Assembly (NCBI GenBank): GCA_038049695.1
Contig: CP142460.1
Span: forward strand, 24,682,501 to 24,746,500
DNA: 64,000 nucleotides
Direction: 5' to 3'
DNA from: Cinnamomum chago
Taxonomy: Eukaryota; Streptophyta; Magnoliopsida; Laurales; Lauraceae
In this document: positions 1-11,227 of the stretch, piece by piece
How positions within the stretch are numbered: position 1 is the stretch's first letter
Layout: every line of letters starts with the position of its first letter
Notes under the pieces: generated by a model
Databases searched by the model: none
Seen by the model: the letters and a program-made list of their open reading frames with translations, nothing else
What the model was told of the DNA's origin: nothing
Translations under genes and position numbers: made by a program

Positions 1-1479
1 GCAAATACGGTTCCTTTTCCCGAGAGCTAAGTCCGATTTGCTCTCCAGCGGTCAGCCTGGCGGTCACCTTGCGGCTAGCCGCCATGTCCCAGTTCGGCTA
101 GCCGACACCTGACCGCGAGGTGACCGAAATTCACTATTTGTGTATTTTGAAGAGTTTTGCAAGAATGAAAAACTAGAACATGTTAAGTGACCTTTAGCTT
201 GATATTGTGCACTCGAAACCCAAGATGTCTTTAAACTTCTGGGGCACCAATTTTATTTAATTTCCAACATCGGGGCTTCGATTTCACAACGACCATCCAA
301 AGGTCATTACGTGTGCTTGATAAGCCTTGTGTTCGTGCTTTAGTTTTGATAAAATGAATATCATCGTGAACTTGTTTTGAAGTGCTAGTACAAGCTTGTT
401 TTGGGAGTTTTGTTTCAAGAAAAAAGGGGATCTCTTCCTAAGCGTGTTATGCATAATTATTATGCCCGTGCTAGTCGTGCTCGTCGTGTTTTGATAAGTG
501 ATTTCCCCCTTTTTATCTCGACGTGTTTGATCGTGCTTCGCGTGTTTTGTGCATTCATGAATTAAGTAAACACCACTGAGCTTAGACTGCCCTTTCGGTT
601 TGATCCACTGTCTGGGGGTCTTTAAACATGTGGACTGTCTGCAGACTGGTCGTGTATTTATTACACATCGTGCGTGTCCGGTTCCGCGGCCGGAATCCCC
701 GTATATGTGGGAATCGTGTCGTGCTTATATTATGTATATCGTGCTTGTCGTGCGTGCTTGCTCTTTTCATCATATAGATGATAGAGAAAGGATGAGCTCT
801 TTGTGGATTGTAACTTTTCATGATATATTTAGTACTCATGCTAGTTTGTTTTGATACCTCAGCTATTGTGACAGTTCAAATCAAGTATTCGATTTCAAGT
901 GTTTTTCCAAAGTATTATTGTCATGTTCGTGCCTATATTGATTACCTGCCAAACCGTCGTGTTTGACCCTTGCTTGTTGGTGCCCAGGTGCAGGAGACGT
1001 TGCCTTTGAGGAGGAGCGTCAGGAGGAGGCTTGTGAGCCAACTCCCGTAAGAGAGTGGCAGCCCGACGATGTCATCTAGATGTCGGTCTGGTCCTTGAGT
1101 TTCGTCACATTTTGTCTTAGGGTCCTTTTGTTTTTGTTGGAGATGTGTATTGGCCTCTGTTGGCCTCTCTTGGGAATTGTAACAAAACTTAATCTACTTT
1201 CTTGTTAGACTTGTAACTTGAACAATGTTGGGAATGCCTTGTTAACTTATTCCTTTGATACTTTGTCTTGTATATTATTGTGATAGCACCTAAATATTTT
1301 ACTGGTGCTTATCTAGTTGTGTTTTGCTACACGCTTCCGCAAATCGTGTACGTGTGAGCCAGATTCCGCGTGTCTTTGGGAATCCTCACCGCGGGAACCT
1401 GTGGGAAAACAATGATCAAACAAGAATAATCACAATCAACACCGTCGCGGGGCCTGGGATCCGTTCCGGGGTCGCGACA
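1..1479 (+). mobile_element. 3' part of a plus-oriented Ty3/gypsy LTR
   Basis: The sequence follows the same order of blocks as the complete LTRs further right: a palindrome-rich cassette at about 40-130 (GGCTAGCC type), a block beginning with an 'ACCGTCGTGT' motif near 950, the 'GCTACACGCTTCCGC' motif near 1325, and a terminus GTCGCGACA at 1479. The 5' part lies left of the window, so it cannot be said whether this is a solo LTR or the 3' LTR of a full element. No primer-binding site follows it, so it is not a 5' LTR. It abuts the U3 part of a minus-oriented LTR directly, with GCTAT (1480-1484) as a possible target duplication. Short ORFs inside are not credible genes. Confidence 0.8.
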
Positions 1480-1791
1480 GCTATGAAATCGGGTTTCGGG
1501 ATCTCGAACGGGGACGAGGTCAACATAAAAGTCGTACGGATTAACAATACAAATAAAACGGGATTAAAACAATGAATGCAAGAATCTCCGATAATCCTCA
1601 AGCGCATGCAAGGTCATAAAGAAGGAAACCCCCCCCCCAAAGGGCCCCACTATCACAAAGCAATCAAAATTCCCCAAAACTATTTCAAAAGCTATAATAA
1701 GCCCAACTTAACAAAAATCCACTAAACACGCTTAGAACTAAACCACAACTTAATTAATACTAATCGAGTTCACTCAGGTCGGGGTCTTACA
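1480..1791 (-). repeat. E1 3' LTR remnant (U3 part)
   Basis: It matches 6969-7276 in the other LTR of the same element, including the poly-C run near 1630, and ends with the LTR terminus read on the plus strand as GGTCGGGGTCTTACA. The remainder of the LTR is missing because the plus-oriented LTR 1-1479 begins where it should continue. Confidence 0.85.
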
Positions 1792-1806
1792 TCCTCCACC
1801 CCTTAG
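1792..1806 (-). other. E1 polypurine tract
   Basis: On the minus strand it reads CTAAGGGGTGGAGGA immediately before the LTR start TGTAAGACC. This is the expected plus-strand priming site of an LTR retrotransposon. It overlaps the stop codon of pol. Confidence 0.85.
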
Positions 1807-4800
1807 GGCATTTGGTCCTCCAAATGAATTCTAAAACTCACCTCAGGTAGTAGATGTGGATACTTTTTCTGTACTTGGTCTTGTAATTCCCATGTTGCCT
1901 CTTCCGGCCCATGATTCTCCCATAGTACCTTTACCCATTGAATAGTCTGTGTCCTCAACTCTTGTTCCTTCATAACAATGATCTGAACGGGCTTCTCAAC
2001 ATAGGTAGCATCCTCGTTGATCTCCAATGGCTCGTGCCGGAGTACATGTGAAGGATCGGGGACATACTTCTTCAACATAGACACATGGAAGACGTTGTGT
2101 ACGCCGGATAGCTTAGGTGGTAAGGCTAACCTATAAGCCACATCACCAATCTTGCTCACAATGTCATATGGTCCAATGTATCTCCGTCATAACTTGCCCT
2201 TCTATCCAAATCTCAATGTTCCTCTCGTAGGTGTCACCTTCAGGAAAACCTTATCTCCTTCTTTGAGCTGTAAATCCCTTCTATGAGAATCTGCATAGCT
2301 TTTCTGTCTACTCCGGGCTACTTTCAGACGTTCTTGGATCAACTTCACTTTGTTGCTGGTTTCACTCACTATGGCCAGTCCATGGAAACTGCGAATTCCG
2401 ACCTCTTCCCAACAAACAGGTGTCCTACACCTCCTATTATACAAAGCCTCAAAAGGCGCCATCCTAATGCTCGAGTGGTAACTGTTGTTGTAAGCAAACT
2501 CACACGATGGTAGAGTCTCATCCCATTGAGTCTTGAAATCTAACACACAAGCACGGAGCATATCCTCAAGAGTTTGAATTGTCCTCTCGACTGACCATCT
2601 GTCTGCGGGTGATAAGCCGTGCCAAACTGTAGTTTCATACCCATAGACTCATGCAATGTCTTCCAGAATCTTGAGACAAATCTGTTGTCTCTGTCAGAAG
2701 TGATAGAAACTGGCTGTCCATATCTACTGACAATCTCGTTGACAAACAACTCTGTCAAATGTAGCATGTGCATCTTCTTCCCTGTCCTCATAGGAATGAA
2801 ATGAGCTGACTTGGTGAGTCGGTCCACAATGACCCATATCACATTGTTGCCTCTGCTGGTCCTCGGTAGTTCTGAAATAAAATCCATAGTAACGTGCTCC
2901 CATTTCCATTCCGGTATCTCTAATGGTTGTAACAATCCTGGAGGCCTCTGATGTTCTGCCTTTATCAACTGACAAGTCATACAACGGGAGACAAACGCTG
3001 CAATCTCTCACTTCATGTTATTCCACCAAAATCTGCCCTTCAAATTCTGATACATCTTCGTGCTGCCTGGATGCATAGAGTACTTCGTACTGTGAGCTTC
3101 GGTCATAATGTCATTCCTCAAATCTTCAATGTTAGGCACGCATAGACGGTCCCGGTAGTACAAAACTCCATCAACGATACGGAAGTCAGGACGTTCTGCT
3201 ATGTGCTCTGAAATCTTTGCCAACTCTAGATCTTGCAACTGACTATCCTTGGTCTTCTGAATAAAAGAAGGCTCTGATACTGGCATGTTAGCTAACAAAA
3301 CACCCTTCCTTAGTGGCTGCAGGTCTATACTCAATTCTTCAAATTGCTCAAAGATACAAGTGTCGCTTAGATTTGCCAACCCTACTGATTTCCTGCTCAA
3401 GGCATCGGCAACTACATTAGCTTTCCCCGGGTGGTACATGATTGGAAAATCATAATCCTTGATATATTCCATCCATCTTCTCTGCCTCATGTTCAATTCC
3501 TTTTGAGAAAATAAATATTGTAAGCTGCGATGGTCGGAGTGGACTTCGAACTTCTCTCCATAGAGGTAATGTCTTCACATTTTCAACGCAAAAACAATCG
3601 CTGCTAACTCAAGATCATGGGTGGCATAGTTCTTCTCGTGATCTTTCAACTGTCAGGATCCATATGCAATCACTTTTCCTTCTTGCATCAACACACAACC
3701 AAGTCCAACGTTCGAAGCATCGGTAAAAATGGTAAAACCGTCGTTTCTGGATGGTAAAGTAAGGACTGGTGCTGTAGTCAATCTCTTCTTTAGCTCTTGA
3801 AAACTATCTTCACACTTATCTGTCCACACATATGGCACATTCTTCCTTGTCAACTTCGTCAAAGGTGACGCAATCGACGAGAATCCCTGCACAAACCTCC
3901 GATAATAGCCTGCCAATCCCAGAAAACTTCTGATTTCTGACGCATTCTTCAGTCTTGCCCAACTCATAACTGCTTCAATCTTGGACGGATCCACTGATAA
4001 TCCTTCTTTGGAGATGATGTGCCCCAAAAATGCTACTTGCTCCAACCAAAATTCACACTTGTTGAGCTTCGCATACAGCTGGTTCTCTCTCAAGAGTTGC
4101 AGTGCTACCCTCAAATGCTCTTCATGCTCTTCTCTGGTCTTGGAGTACACCAAAATTTCATGTATGAATACTACAACAAACTGATCCAGATACTCTGCAA
4201 ATATCTTGTTCATCAATGCCATGAACACTGCCGATGCATTAGTCAACCCAAATGGCATCACTAGGAACTCATAGTGGCCATATCTTGTCCGGAAAGCTGT
4301 TTTCAACACATCTGATTCTCTGACTCTCAACTAATAGTAACCGGATCTCAAATCAATCTTCAAAAAGTATGATGCACCTTGCAATTGATCAAACAATTCA
4401 TCTATTCTTGGTAATGGATACTTGTTCTTGATGGTCACTTGATTCAATCTTCGATAATCTATACACATTCTCATCGAACCATCCTTCTTCTTGACAAACA
4501 AGACTGGAGCTCCCCATGGTGAAATACTCGGTCTCACAAAATCTTTGTCTAACAATTCTTACAACTGAGTCTTCAACTCTCCCAATTCTGTTGGAGCCAT
4601 TCTATATGGTGCAATGGATATCGGAGCAATCCCTGGTAACAACTCGATAGTGAAATCAATCTCTCTGATGGGTGGTAAACCTGGGATCTCCTATGGAAAA
4701 ACATCCGGGAATTCCCAAACAATTAGGATCCCCTCTAGCCCTTGGGACCGTTTATCCTCTGTGATAAACACCAAATATGCTTCACAACCACTTCTCAATA

Positions 4801-5217
4801 GTCATCAGCCTTCAATGCTAAGACAAACCCTGTACGAGGATTTCTCCTCTCTCCCTGAAACAACACCCCTGCTGGTGTCTCATCTAACTTGAAAGTCAGG
4901 GTCTTATGGAAACAATCCATTGTGGCATGGTATCCTGCCAGCCAATCCATCCCTAGGATGACATCAAAATCAAACATCTCTAATAGAATGAGATTTGTGG
5001 TTAAAACCACTTCTCCTATCTGAACTGTGCAACTAGGGTAAAAGGTTCTACAGATAACTTGTTTGCCTACTGGGGTTGCCACAGTCAAAATGAACTCAAG
5101 TTCTCTAGCATGCATATCAATCAACTTAGAAAATTCATGGGATAAGAATGAATGTGTAGAGCAAGGGTCAAATAAAATCCTACCTTTTATCCCACAAACA
5201 AGAAGTGTACCTTCCAC
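1803..5217 (-). pseudogene. E1 pol: protease-RT-RNase H-integrase-chromodomain, broken
   Basis: Reading on the minus strand, the aspartic protease region (about 4795-5217) has FDPCSTHSF where relatives have DPGS, so the glycine of the active-site loop is changed. RT lies at about 3850-4740 with the conserved fingers and palm motifs, but the FIDD catalytic box reads FIHE, losing both aspartates. RNase H follows at about 3490-3740 with TDAS and an HDLEL region. Integrase spans about 2200-3330 with the CMTC zinc-knuckle half and the D,D,E residues. A chromodomain (YVEKP to WENHGPEEATWE) lies at 1803-2000. Stops are seen near 4558, 4331, 3653, 3575, 3008 and 2202, and one-base deletions near 4800 and 2560. 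It cannot yield a functional polyprotein. Confidence 0.92.
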
Positions 5218-6572
5218 TACATTTCCCGCTGCCTCTGATCAGCTCTATTGACCGCATAGATTTGCCCTCGATGTTGTGGCCTATTTAGAGCTTGTAGTGG
5301 CCTGCCTTGTTGTGCATTCCTACGCTGTTGTGGGGGACGCTGGTTTTGGTCCTGTCCCTGCTGACGAGCTTGTTGTTGTTGCTGTTGTGGTCTATGTTGT
5401 TGCTGTTGTGGTGCTTGTTGCTGTAGTGGCCTTGCCTGATTTTGGACAATGATTGCTTTCTGCGGTGGTGCTGGACGTTGTGCCTCTTGCTGCTGTTGCT
5501 GATTCTGTCTATTCTGCCTTGGACAGTCTCTCATCTGATGGGTCATGGAACCACATCTGAAGCATGCTCCTGTCAGTGTACGGCACTGTGCACTCTCATG
5601 GTTCTTCCCACAGTGGGTGCAAACCAAGGGATTCTGAGTATTCAGTTCTGTCCTCTGCTTCTTGTTCTGATGATTTCTGTGCTGGTAGTTCTGCTGATGA
5701 GCTTGTCCCTTGGCTTGGACTCTAAGGATCTTGTTATGGAAATCCTCAAACTTGTAGGCCTTCTTAACCGCTTCATCGAAAGTTGCAAGTGGTACTACTC
5801 CGGTAGCATCTCTCTCAATGAAAGGGTTAAGTCCCTCTAGGAACTTGGCAATTTTCTTCTCCACCGTATCCACCAATTCAGGAGCATATCTAGACAATCT
5901 CTCGAACTTAGTGAGGTATTCGAGGACTGTCATATTCCCTTGCACAAGCTGCTGAAATTCTATTGCCTTCTGCCTCTTTATGTGGGCGGGTACATACTTA
6001 TCATGGAATTTCCTCTTGAAGTTTGTCCAAACCTCTACATCAGCCATAGTCATGTATTCCTCCCTAACCGTCTTCCACCATATGTCTGTTGTACCGCTAA
6101 AGAGAGATGATTCTAGTTTTACTCTTTCTGCCCCGGTGCATTGGAAGATCTCAAATATGTTCTACGTATGTTCTAGGTAGTCATCTGCAGCTAATGGATC
6201 TTCTATCCCAAGAAACTCTTTCGGACCTCTCTTCTGAAATTGCTCAAACAAAGCGTTCGGGTCATATTGTCTCTGGTTGATGACAATAGCGGGTTGAGGT
6301 TGCACTGGTTCGGGCCTTCTCTGTAATACTTTTAGCAATTGTCTCTGCATCTCTGTCAATTCTCTTGCATGATCTTCCTCTCTCTTAAGCATTTGCTCTT
6401 GCAATCTAGCTTGATTCTCATTGGCCTGATGTTGTTGGTCAAGCATTGCCTACATCATTTGTTGGAATTGATTTGGCGTGTTGTTATCAACCCTATCCTC
6501 TTCAAGTGGCCCTGTATGATCACTATTGCTTACAGAAGGGTTGTCGTTTATCGGTCGCTTACGAGGTGACAT
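5217..6572 (-). pseudogene. E1 gag, broken
   Basis: The start codon at 6572 follows a TGCAGCATC motif shared by all three chromoviruses here. The protein begins MSPRKRP, has a glutamine- and glutamate-rich coiled-coil-like segment, the retrotransposon gag domain (ALFEQF to EFQQLVQG) and two CCHC zinc knuckles (CTHC...H...C and CFRCGSMTHQMRDC) followed by a glutamine-rich tail. Stops occur near 6450 and 6162, and a one-base loss near 5225 puts gag out of frame with protease. In the undamaged arrangement, as E4 shows, gag and pol share one frame. Confidence 0.9.
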
Positions 6573-6714
6573 GATGCTGCAAAATAAATTGTTAGCACAT
6601 AATAATCAAATAAAGGGTCACACATTCCTCACACGATTCTAGCTAACGAAGAATCTAACAGATCCTCGCCACGTCCTTAGGATTTCTAGTTTCTTTTAAT
6701 TGTTTGAAACACGT

Positions 6715-6729
6715 CTCGCTCTGATACCA
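6715..6729 (-). other. E1 primer-binding site (initiator tRNA-Met type)
   Basis: The minus strand reads TGGTATCAGAGCGAG, the standard complement to the 3' end of plant initiator tRNA-Met. It is three bases from the LTR end. Confidence 0.9.
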
Positions 6730-6732
6730 GTC

Positions 6733-7276
6733 TGTCACGGCCCCGGATAGGGAATCCGGGATCGGGAATAAGCAAATGGGAATGGGTCCCACTACTTAAG
6801 ACATTCAAGGGCTGAAATCTTGGCTTTCGGGGCTTCTACTGAATTCGCCGAAGAAGAGAAAAGTGATCGTCGAAATATCTAGTTTCCAAAAAGTATATGT
6901 TTCGCGGGTTTCGGGAATATCAAGTTTTGGGTACAGATTTAGTGTACAATGACTGTTTTGCCCTCAAGGCTATGAATCGGGTTTCGGGATCTCGAACGAG
7001 GACGGGATCAACATAAAAGTCGTAAGGATTAACAATACAAATAAAACAGGATTAAAACATGCAAGAATCTCCGATAATCCTCAAGCGTATGCAAGGTCAT
7101 AAAGAAGGAAACCCCCCCCCCCCAAAGGGCCCCACTATCACAAAGCAATCAAAATTCCACAAAACTATTTCAAAAGTTATACTAAGCCCAACTTAACCAA
7201 AATCCACTAAACACGGTTAAAACTAAAACACAACTTAATTAATACTAATCGAGTTCACTCGGGTCGGGGTCTTACA
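6733..7276 (-). repeat. E1 5' LTR with large internal deletion
   Basis: The termini are intact (TGTAAGACC...GTGACA on the minus strand), but only 544 bp remain against about 3.2 kb in E3 and E4. On the minus strand the sequence jumps from '...CCCATTTGCTT' directly to '...CCCGATCCCGG'. In E4 these two points are about 2.65 kb apart, and the first lies immediately before the TATATAAGG box. The deletion therefore removed the promoter, the palindrome cassette and most of R. Confidence 0.88.
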
Positions 7277-8044
7277 ATATACATGTTAAGGACACAACAA
7301 AACACAGTTTATCATGCTAGAAAAGATTTACCAATAATAAAGCAAAGCAGGACAACATATGGTTAAGGAAAGTAAAGCTTACTTAGTGATTTAACTCAAT
7401 GGAACCAAGCTTTAGCTTTCCAAATGACACCTTTCATCCCTTAGCTCATTCCCCTTTAATTGGCCTCAAAACATCTCAAGGAGGGCCTAAAAATTGCTAA
7501 CTTTTGGCAAAGGAATGAACTAGTATTTATAGCCAAAAAGTGCCCAACGGCTCTTCCCCGGTCGACCTGGCCTTCAACGGTCATAAAACTAACCGTTTGA
7601 AAAAGTAGCCAACGACTCTTTCCCGGTCGACCACGCAGTGTAACGGCCACACTGCGGGTCGACCCGGGCCTGGGACCAAAATTCCCTAAAATAGCATTTT
7701 TCAAAGTATTTCTTGAAGGGAACTTTTGCGCCACTGAATCAAGCTTGGAAACATGGTTTAAATCAAACTAAGAGGATTAAAACCATGAAAACATAAAAAG
7801 CCTAAATTGATTTGAAAGATTTAAAACATAGGCTAGCTTGATTTATAAAAATTCTTTTCAAATCTAATTGCATCCAAGTTTTAAAAAACAAAACATGCAT
7901 AAATCAAGATTTCTACAAGCCTAAAAAACAATGCATGTATAAATCAAGATTTCAAGTTTTTCTAAAACAATGCATGTGTGAAAATTCAAATGATGCTAGA
8001 ATGATAATGCATCCATCAAATTGCAATACACAAAATCTCTAACA
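7277..8044 (-). repeat. E2 3' LTR, truncated by E1
   Basis: It matches 12336-12581 and then 16731-17152, showing the same LTR on both sides. It carries about 150 bp (around 7790-7950, with repeated 'CATGCATAAATCAAGATTT' units) that the right LTR has lost. It holds GGTCGACC palindromes at 7557-7680. The inner terminus reads CTCTAACA at 8044. Confidence 0.8.
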
Positions 8045-11000
8045 ATCTCCCCCTTTGCAATTTGATGGCAACTTACTCAACACCGGATTTTACACACTAA
8101 ATCTTCAGCTCCCCCTAAGCTGGGCAAGTCTTGAAATCTCTTGGATGCTTCTTCTCTTAGCTTGGGCTCTTGGACTTTTTCTTCATTCTTATTGATGCTT
8201 GGAGCTTAATCATTCTTCAAGCTTTCTCTTCTTCTTTCTTTCTTTAGCCAAGCATCTTCTTTAGCTCCCAAGCTTTCTTTCTTCTATTAGCTCTCCCCCT
8301 TTGTCCATGCACTCTCTCCCTTTGGCAAGATATGCATTCTCTCCCCTTGTAGAAGATCCTACAATATCTCCCCTTAGGAAGCTTGGACATTCTCTTTCCC
8401 TGTAGAGAGCTTGAATGCTCTCTCCCCCTTTGACAATAAATTGCAAAGGTACCTACACACATGAAACAAGGAAAATACATTTTAGTAGCACCTGTTAACA
8501 AAAGAAATCAAAAATGAAATACATAACAGGTTATCATGTATGGAAGTAGTCTATAAGGGTTCAAAGCCAATCCAAGGGTCAATTTGATCAAAACTAATAC
8601 TTCCTATGAAGGTTTACACTCCCCCTCAATCCATTCTCTCCTTTTGTCAACCTTTTGACAAAGATATAACTATGTAGTGCAAGAAGAAGAAGGTTTAACC
8701 AATTGAGGGTCAACTTCAAGGAAAGGATTAGACATGTTTAACTATAGAGCACAAAATGATCAAATTACCAATATAAAGGGCAAGGCCAATGAGAAAAGCA
8801 ATCATGGATACCAATTGGAAAAACAAAGAATACCAATTGAGATTCAAGGATAAGACTATTAAATCAATCACTCTAAAATGGAGTTATAAAGAATATAACT
8901 ATTAAGATAAATCCAAATTAGAGCTATCCATGATGAAATGGGGTTTACTAAACATAGCATCAATCAATTTAACTATGAAAATCATATGCTATGTAAGTTT
9001 TGAAATCATTTCATTCAATCATTAAATATGACTATCATGTGCAAGCTGAGTGAAATGAAATTAAAACATGAAGCCTACCTCAACTAATAACCAGCCAAGA
9101 TTATGAATACATAAATATGGTGGTCATGAGATTTACCTATATGAGCAAGATAGGTGGCAAACATGAAATTTATGATGCTAATGAAATGTGACATGGAACA
9201 AAAATATATGACTATGAAGTTCAATCCAATGTACACAAGGTCTATCACATTCTTAAGATAAGACATCAATTGGATATGAAATCAATCAAAAATTATATTA
9301 AATGAAACCAATTGAATATGACAACATGATTAATAGCAAGGATGTGACAAACACAAAATTCCATCAAGCATCATAAAAGGATATTCATCACTTATAATGA
9401 TATAACTAATGAGCATAGTGATGAACAAGATAAATTGCAATGCAAAAGGATATAACTTGGTAATGCATGCAATTTTCAAAGTGACAAAATCATATGACTT
9501 CAACATCTAAGATATCCATCAAACATATAGAAATATGAGGAATGGATTTCAAAGAGTTTCATATGATCAAGATCACTACTATGAAGTTGAAACATGTATA
9601 AGGATGACATTACTTAGAGAATATACATGAATCAACATCATAACCATCCAAAAAAAATGATTAGAAAGCATAAAGGATGGATTTGAGTTCTAGTATGATT
9701 TCTACAAATATAACTAAGATCACAACCATACATAGAACAATTTGACATTTGCATAGAGAGGATCAATCAACACTCAAGATCTAACTCATACCATATCATC
9801 AATAAAGAATATAACTATGCAAGCACAAGAAGGTATGGAGTTAGAGGGACATCATGGATCGCATATAGATGAAGAATGGATCTCATAAATGGGTATACCT
9901 ATTTAGAACAATGAATTAATTCCAATTCATCTAAAATGATCCATTAACCTATCATGCAACATCTCCACTCTAGCAAATGTACTAAGCTTACAATGCAATG
10001 GAAAATGGATATGAGGATTATACCAAATGAGCTTAGCACACTAAATCACATATGTACTTATTATGCTCAAATGATAATAAAACCAAATATTTTACTATAA
10101 AGCACATAAACAAACATAAATTTGCATTAATGAAAATATATACCAAGTTAGGCACAAACATGCAAATCAATGAAACCATATCCAACCACACAACGTAAGA
10201 CATCAAAACCAACTTGCATAAAAAGAAAGTAACTAAATGAACAAAGAGGCAAATTGTTTGTAAAAATTATTTCCTTCCAAATGATATAATCATAATTAAG
10301 CACAAGGAAATAAATTCAAGGAAAATGCTTCTATAAATACAACCAATAAAGCTTAGAACATTTTCCAAAGTTTTTCAAATCGCTTCAATATTTAAAATTC
10401 CAACAATGAATCATTTATAGAATTATGAGCAAGCGATTTTGAAAAACAAGAAGTGTACTACTATAAATTTTCATTTTGTATTCTAAATATAACAATAGAC
10501 ACTCATACAAATTGAAAACATATTTTCCATACCAAGAGATATAACTTGAAAAATCAATGAAAAACTTAAATTGCTTCAAATCATTTGATTTACAAAAAAG
10601 ATCTAATTATGGCATTCATCAAATGATTTTCCAACATCAATTGATCATGAAAAATCTAGCTATGAAAGGTAATCACAATCAATTGATCATGAATAGATAT
10701 GCACTACAAGAGATATAGCTATATGAATAAAATGCAAATCCAACATGAAAATATTGCAATCAAGGGATTTTGAAAACCATGAGATATAACTTAAAAGTTC
10801 AAGAAGACAAAATCAAATGATCACAAAGAAATATTGCATTTTAAGAGATGTGACTATAAAGAAACAAAATGCAAATGTAACAAAGACCAACAAAAAGATA
10901 TAACTAAAAGGAATAGATTGGTCTAGAGAGGTTCAAGGCCTTAAGGTTAGTCTAAATGTGTACCTTTGAAGATTCACCTAAGGTCTTGATAAGGATGTCC

Positions 11001-11210
11001 TTGAGGGTTCACTTTGAGGACTCACCAACTCTTAGAGATATAACTCAAAAAAGTCTTAGAGTGGTGAAATGATACTTTGGAGAAATTTCATTTTCAATCA
11101 TAGTGGAAATCATTACAAAGATATGCAATAAAACACAACACTAGGGTTCTAGTCTAGATCATAGCGAATAAGGATCAACTCCGGGTTGTTAAGCACTATA
11201 ATGGAGTAAC
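8045..11210 (-). other. E2 internal region, non-coding and A/T-rich
   Basis: No gene is supported here. The first 600 bp next to the 3' LTR contain about eight CTCCCCCTT-like tracts, which are polypurine tracts on the minus strand. The remaining 2.5 kb carry roughly a dozen irregularly spaced copies of a GATATAACT motif (for example near 8661, 9448, 10540, 10790, 10905 and 11034). Short ORFs are scattered and lack shared motifs. This could be a deeply decayed coding region or a specialised non-coding RNA domain. Confidence 0.6.
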
Positions 11211-11225
11211 CTCGCTCTGATACCA
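11211..11225 (-). other. E2 primer-binding site
   Basis: The minus strand reads TGGTATCAGAGCGAG, two bases inside the right LTR, whose plus-strand left edge is TGAAAATCC at 11228. This is initiator tRNA-Met priming. Confidence 0.85.
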
Positions 11226-11227
11226 AT

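Larger units (their letters stand above)
1480..7276 (-). mobile_element. E1: decayed Tekay/Del-type Ty3/gypsy chromovirus
   Basis: This minus-strand element contains, in reverse order on the plus strand, a 3' LTR remnant (1480-1791), a polypurine tract (1792-1806), pol, gag, a primer-binding site (6715-6729) and a shortened 5' LTR (6733-7276). The order protease-RT-RNase H-integrase-chromodomain defines Ty3/gypsy, and the C-terminal chromodomain marks a chromovirus. Several frameshifts and stops make it non-autonomous. Its 5' LTR lacks the TATA region, so it has no promoter of its own. The right flank resumes the LTR of element E2, so E1 inserted into E2. Target duplications cannot be confirmed because the left end is disturbed. 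Confidence 0.9.

Noticed and set aside
5442..5840. 132-codon plus-strand ORF and other leucine-rich ORFs opposite gag
   Set aside because: Antisense shadows of the glutamine-rich gag tail and zinc knuckles.
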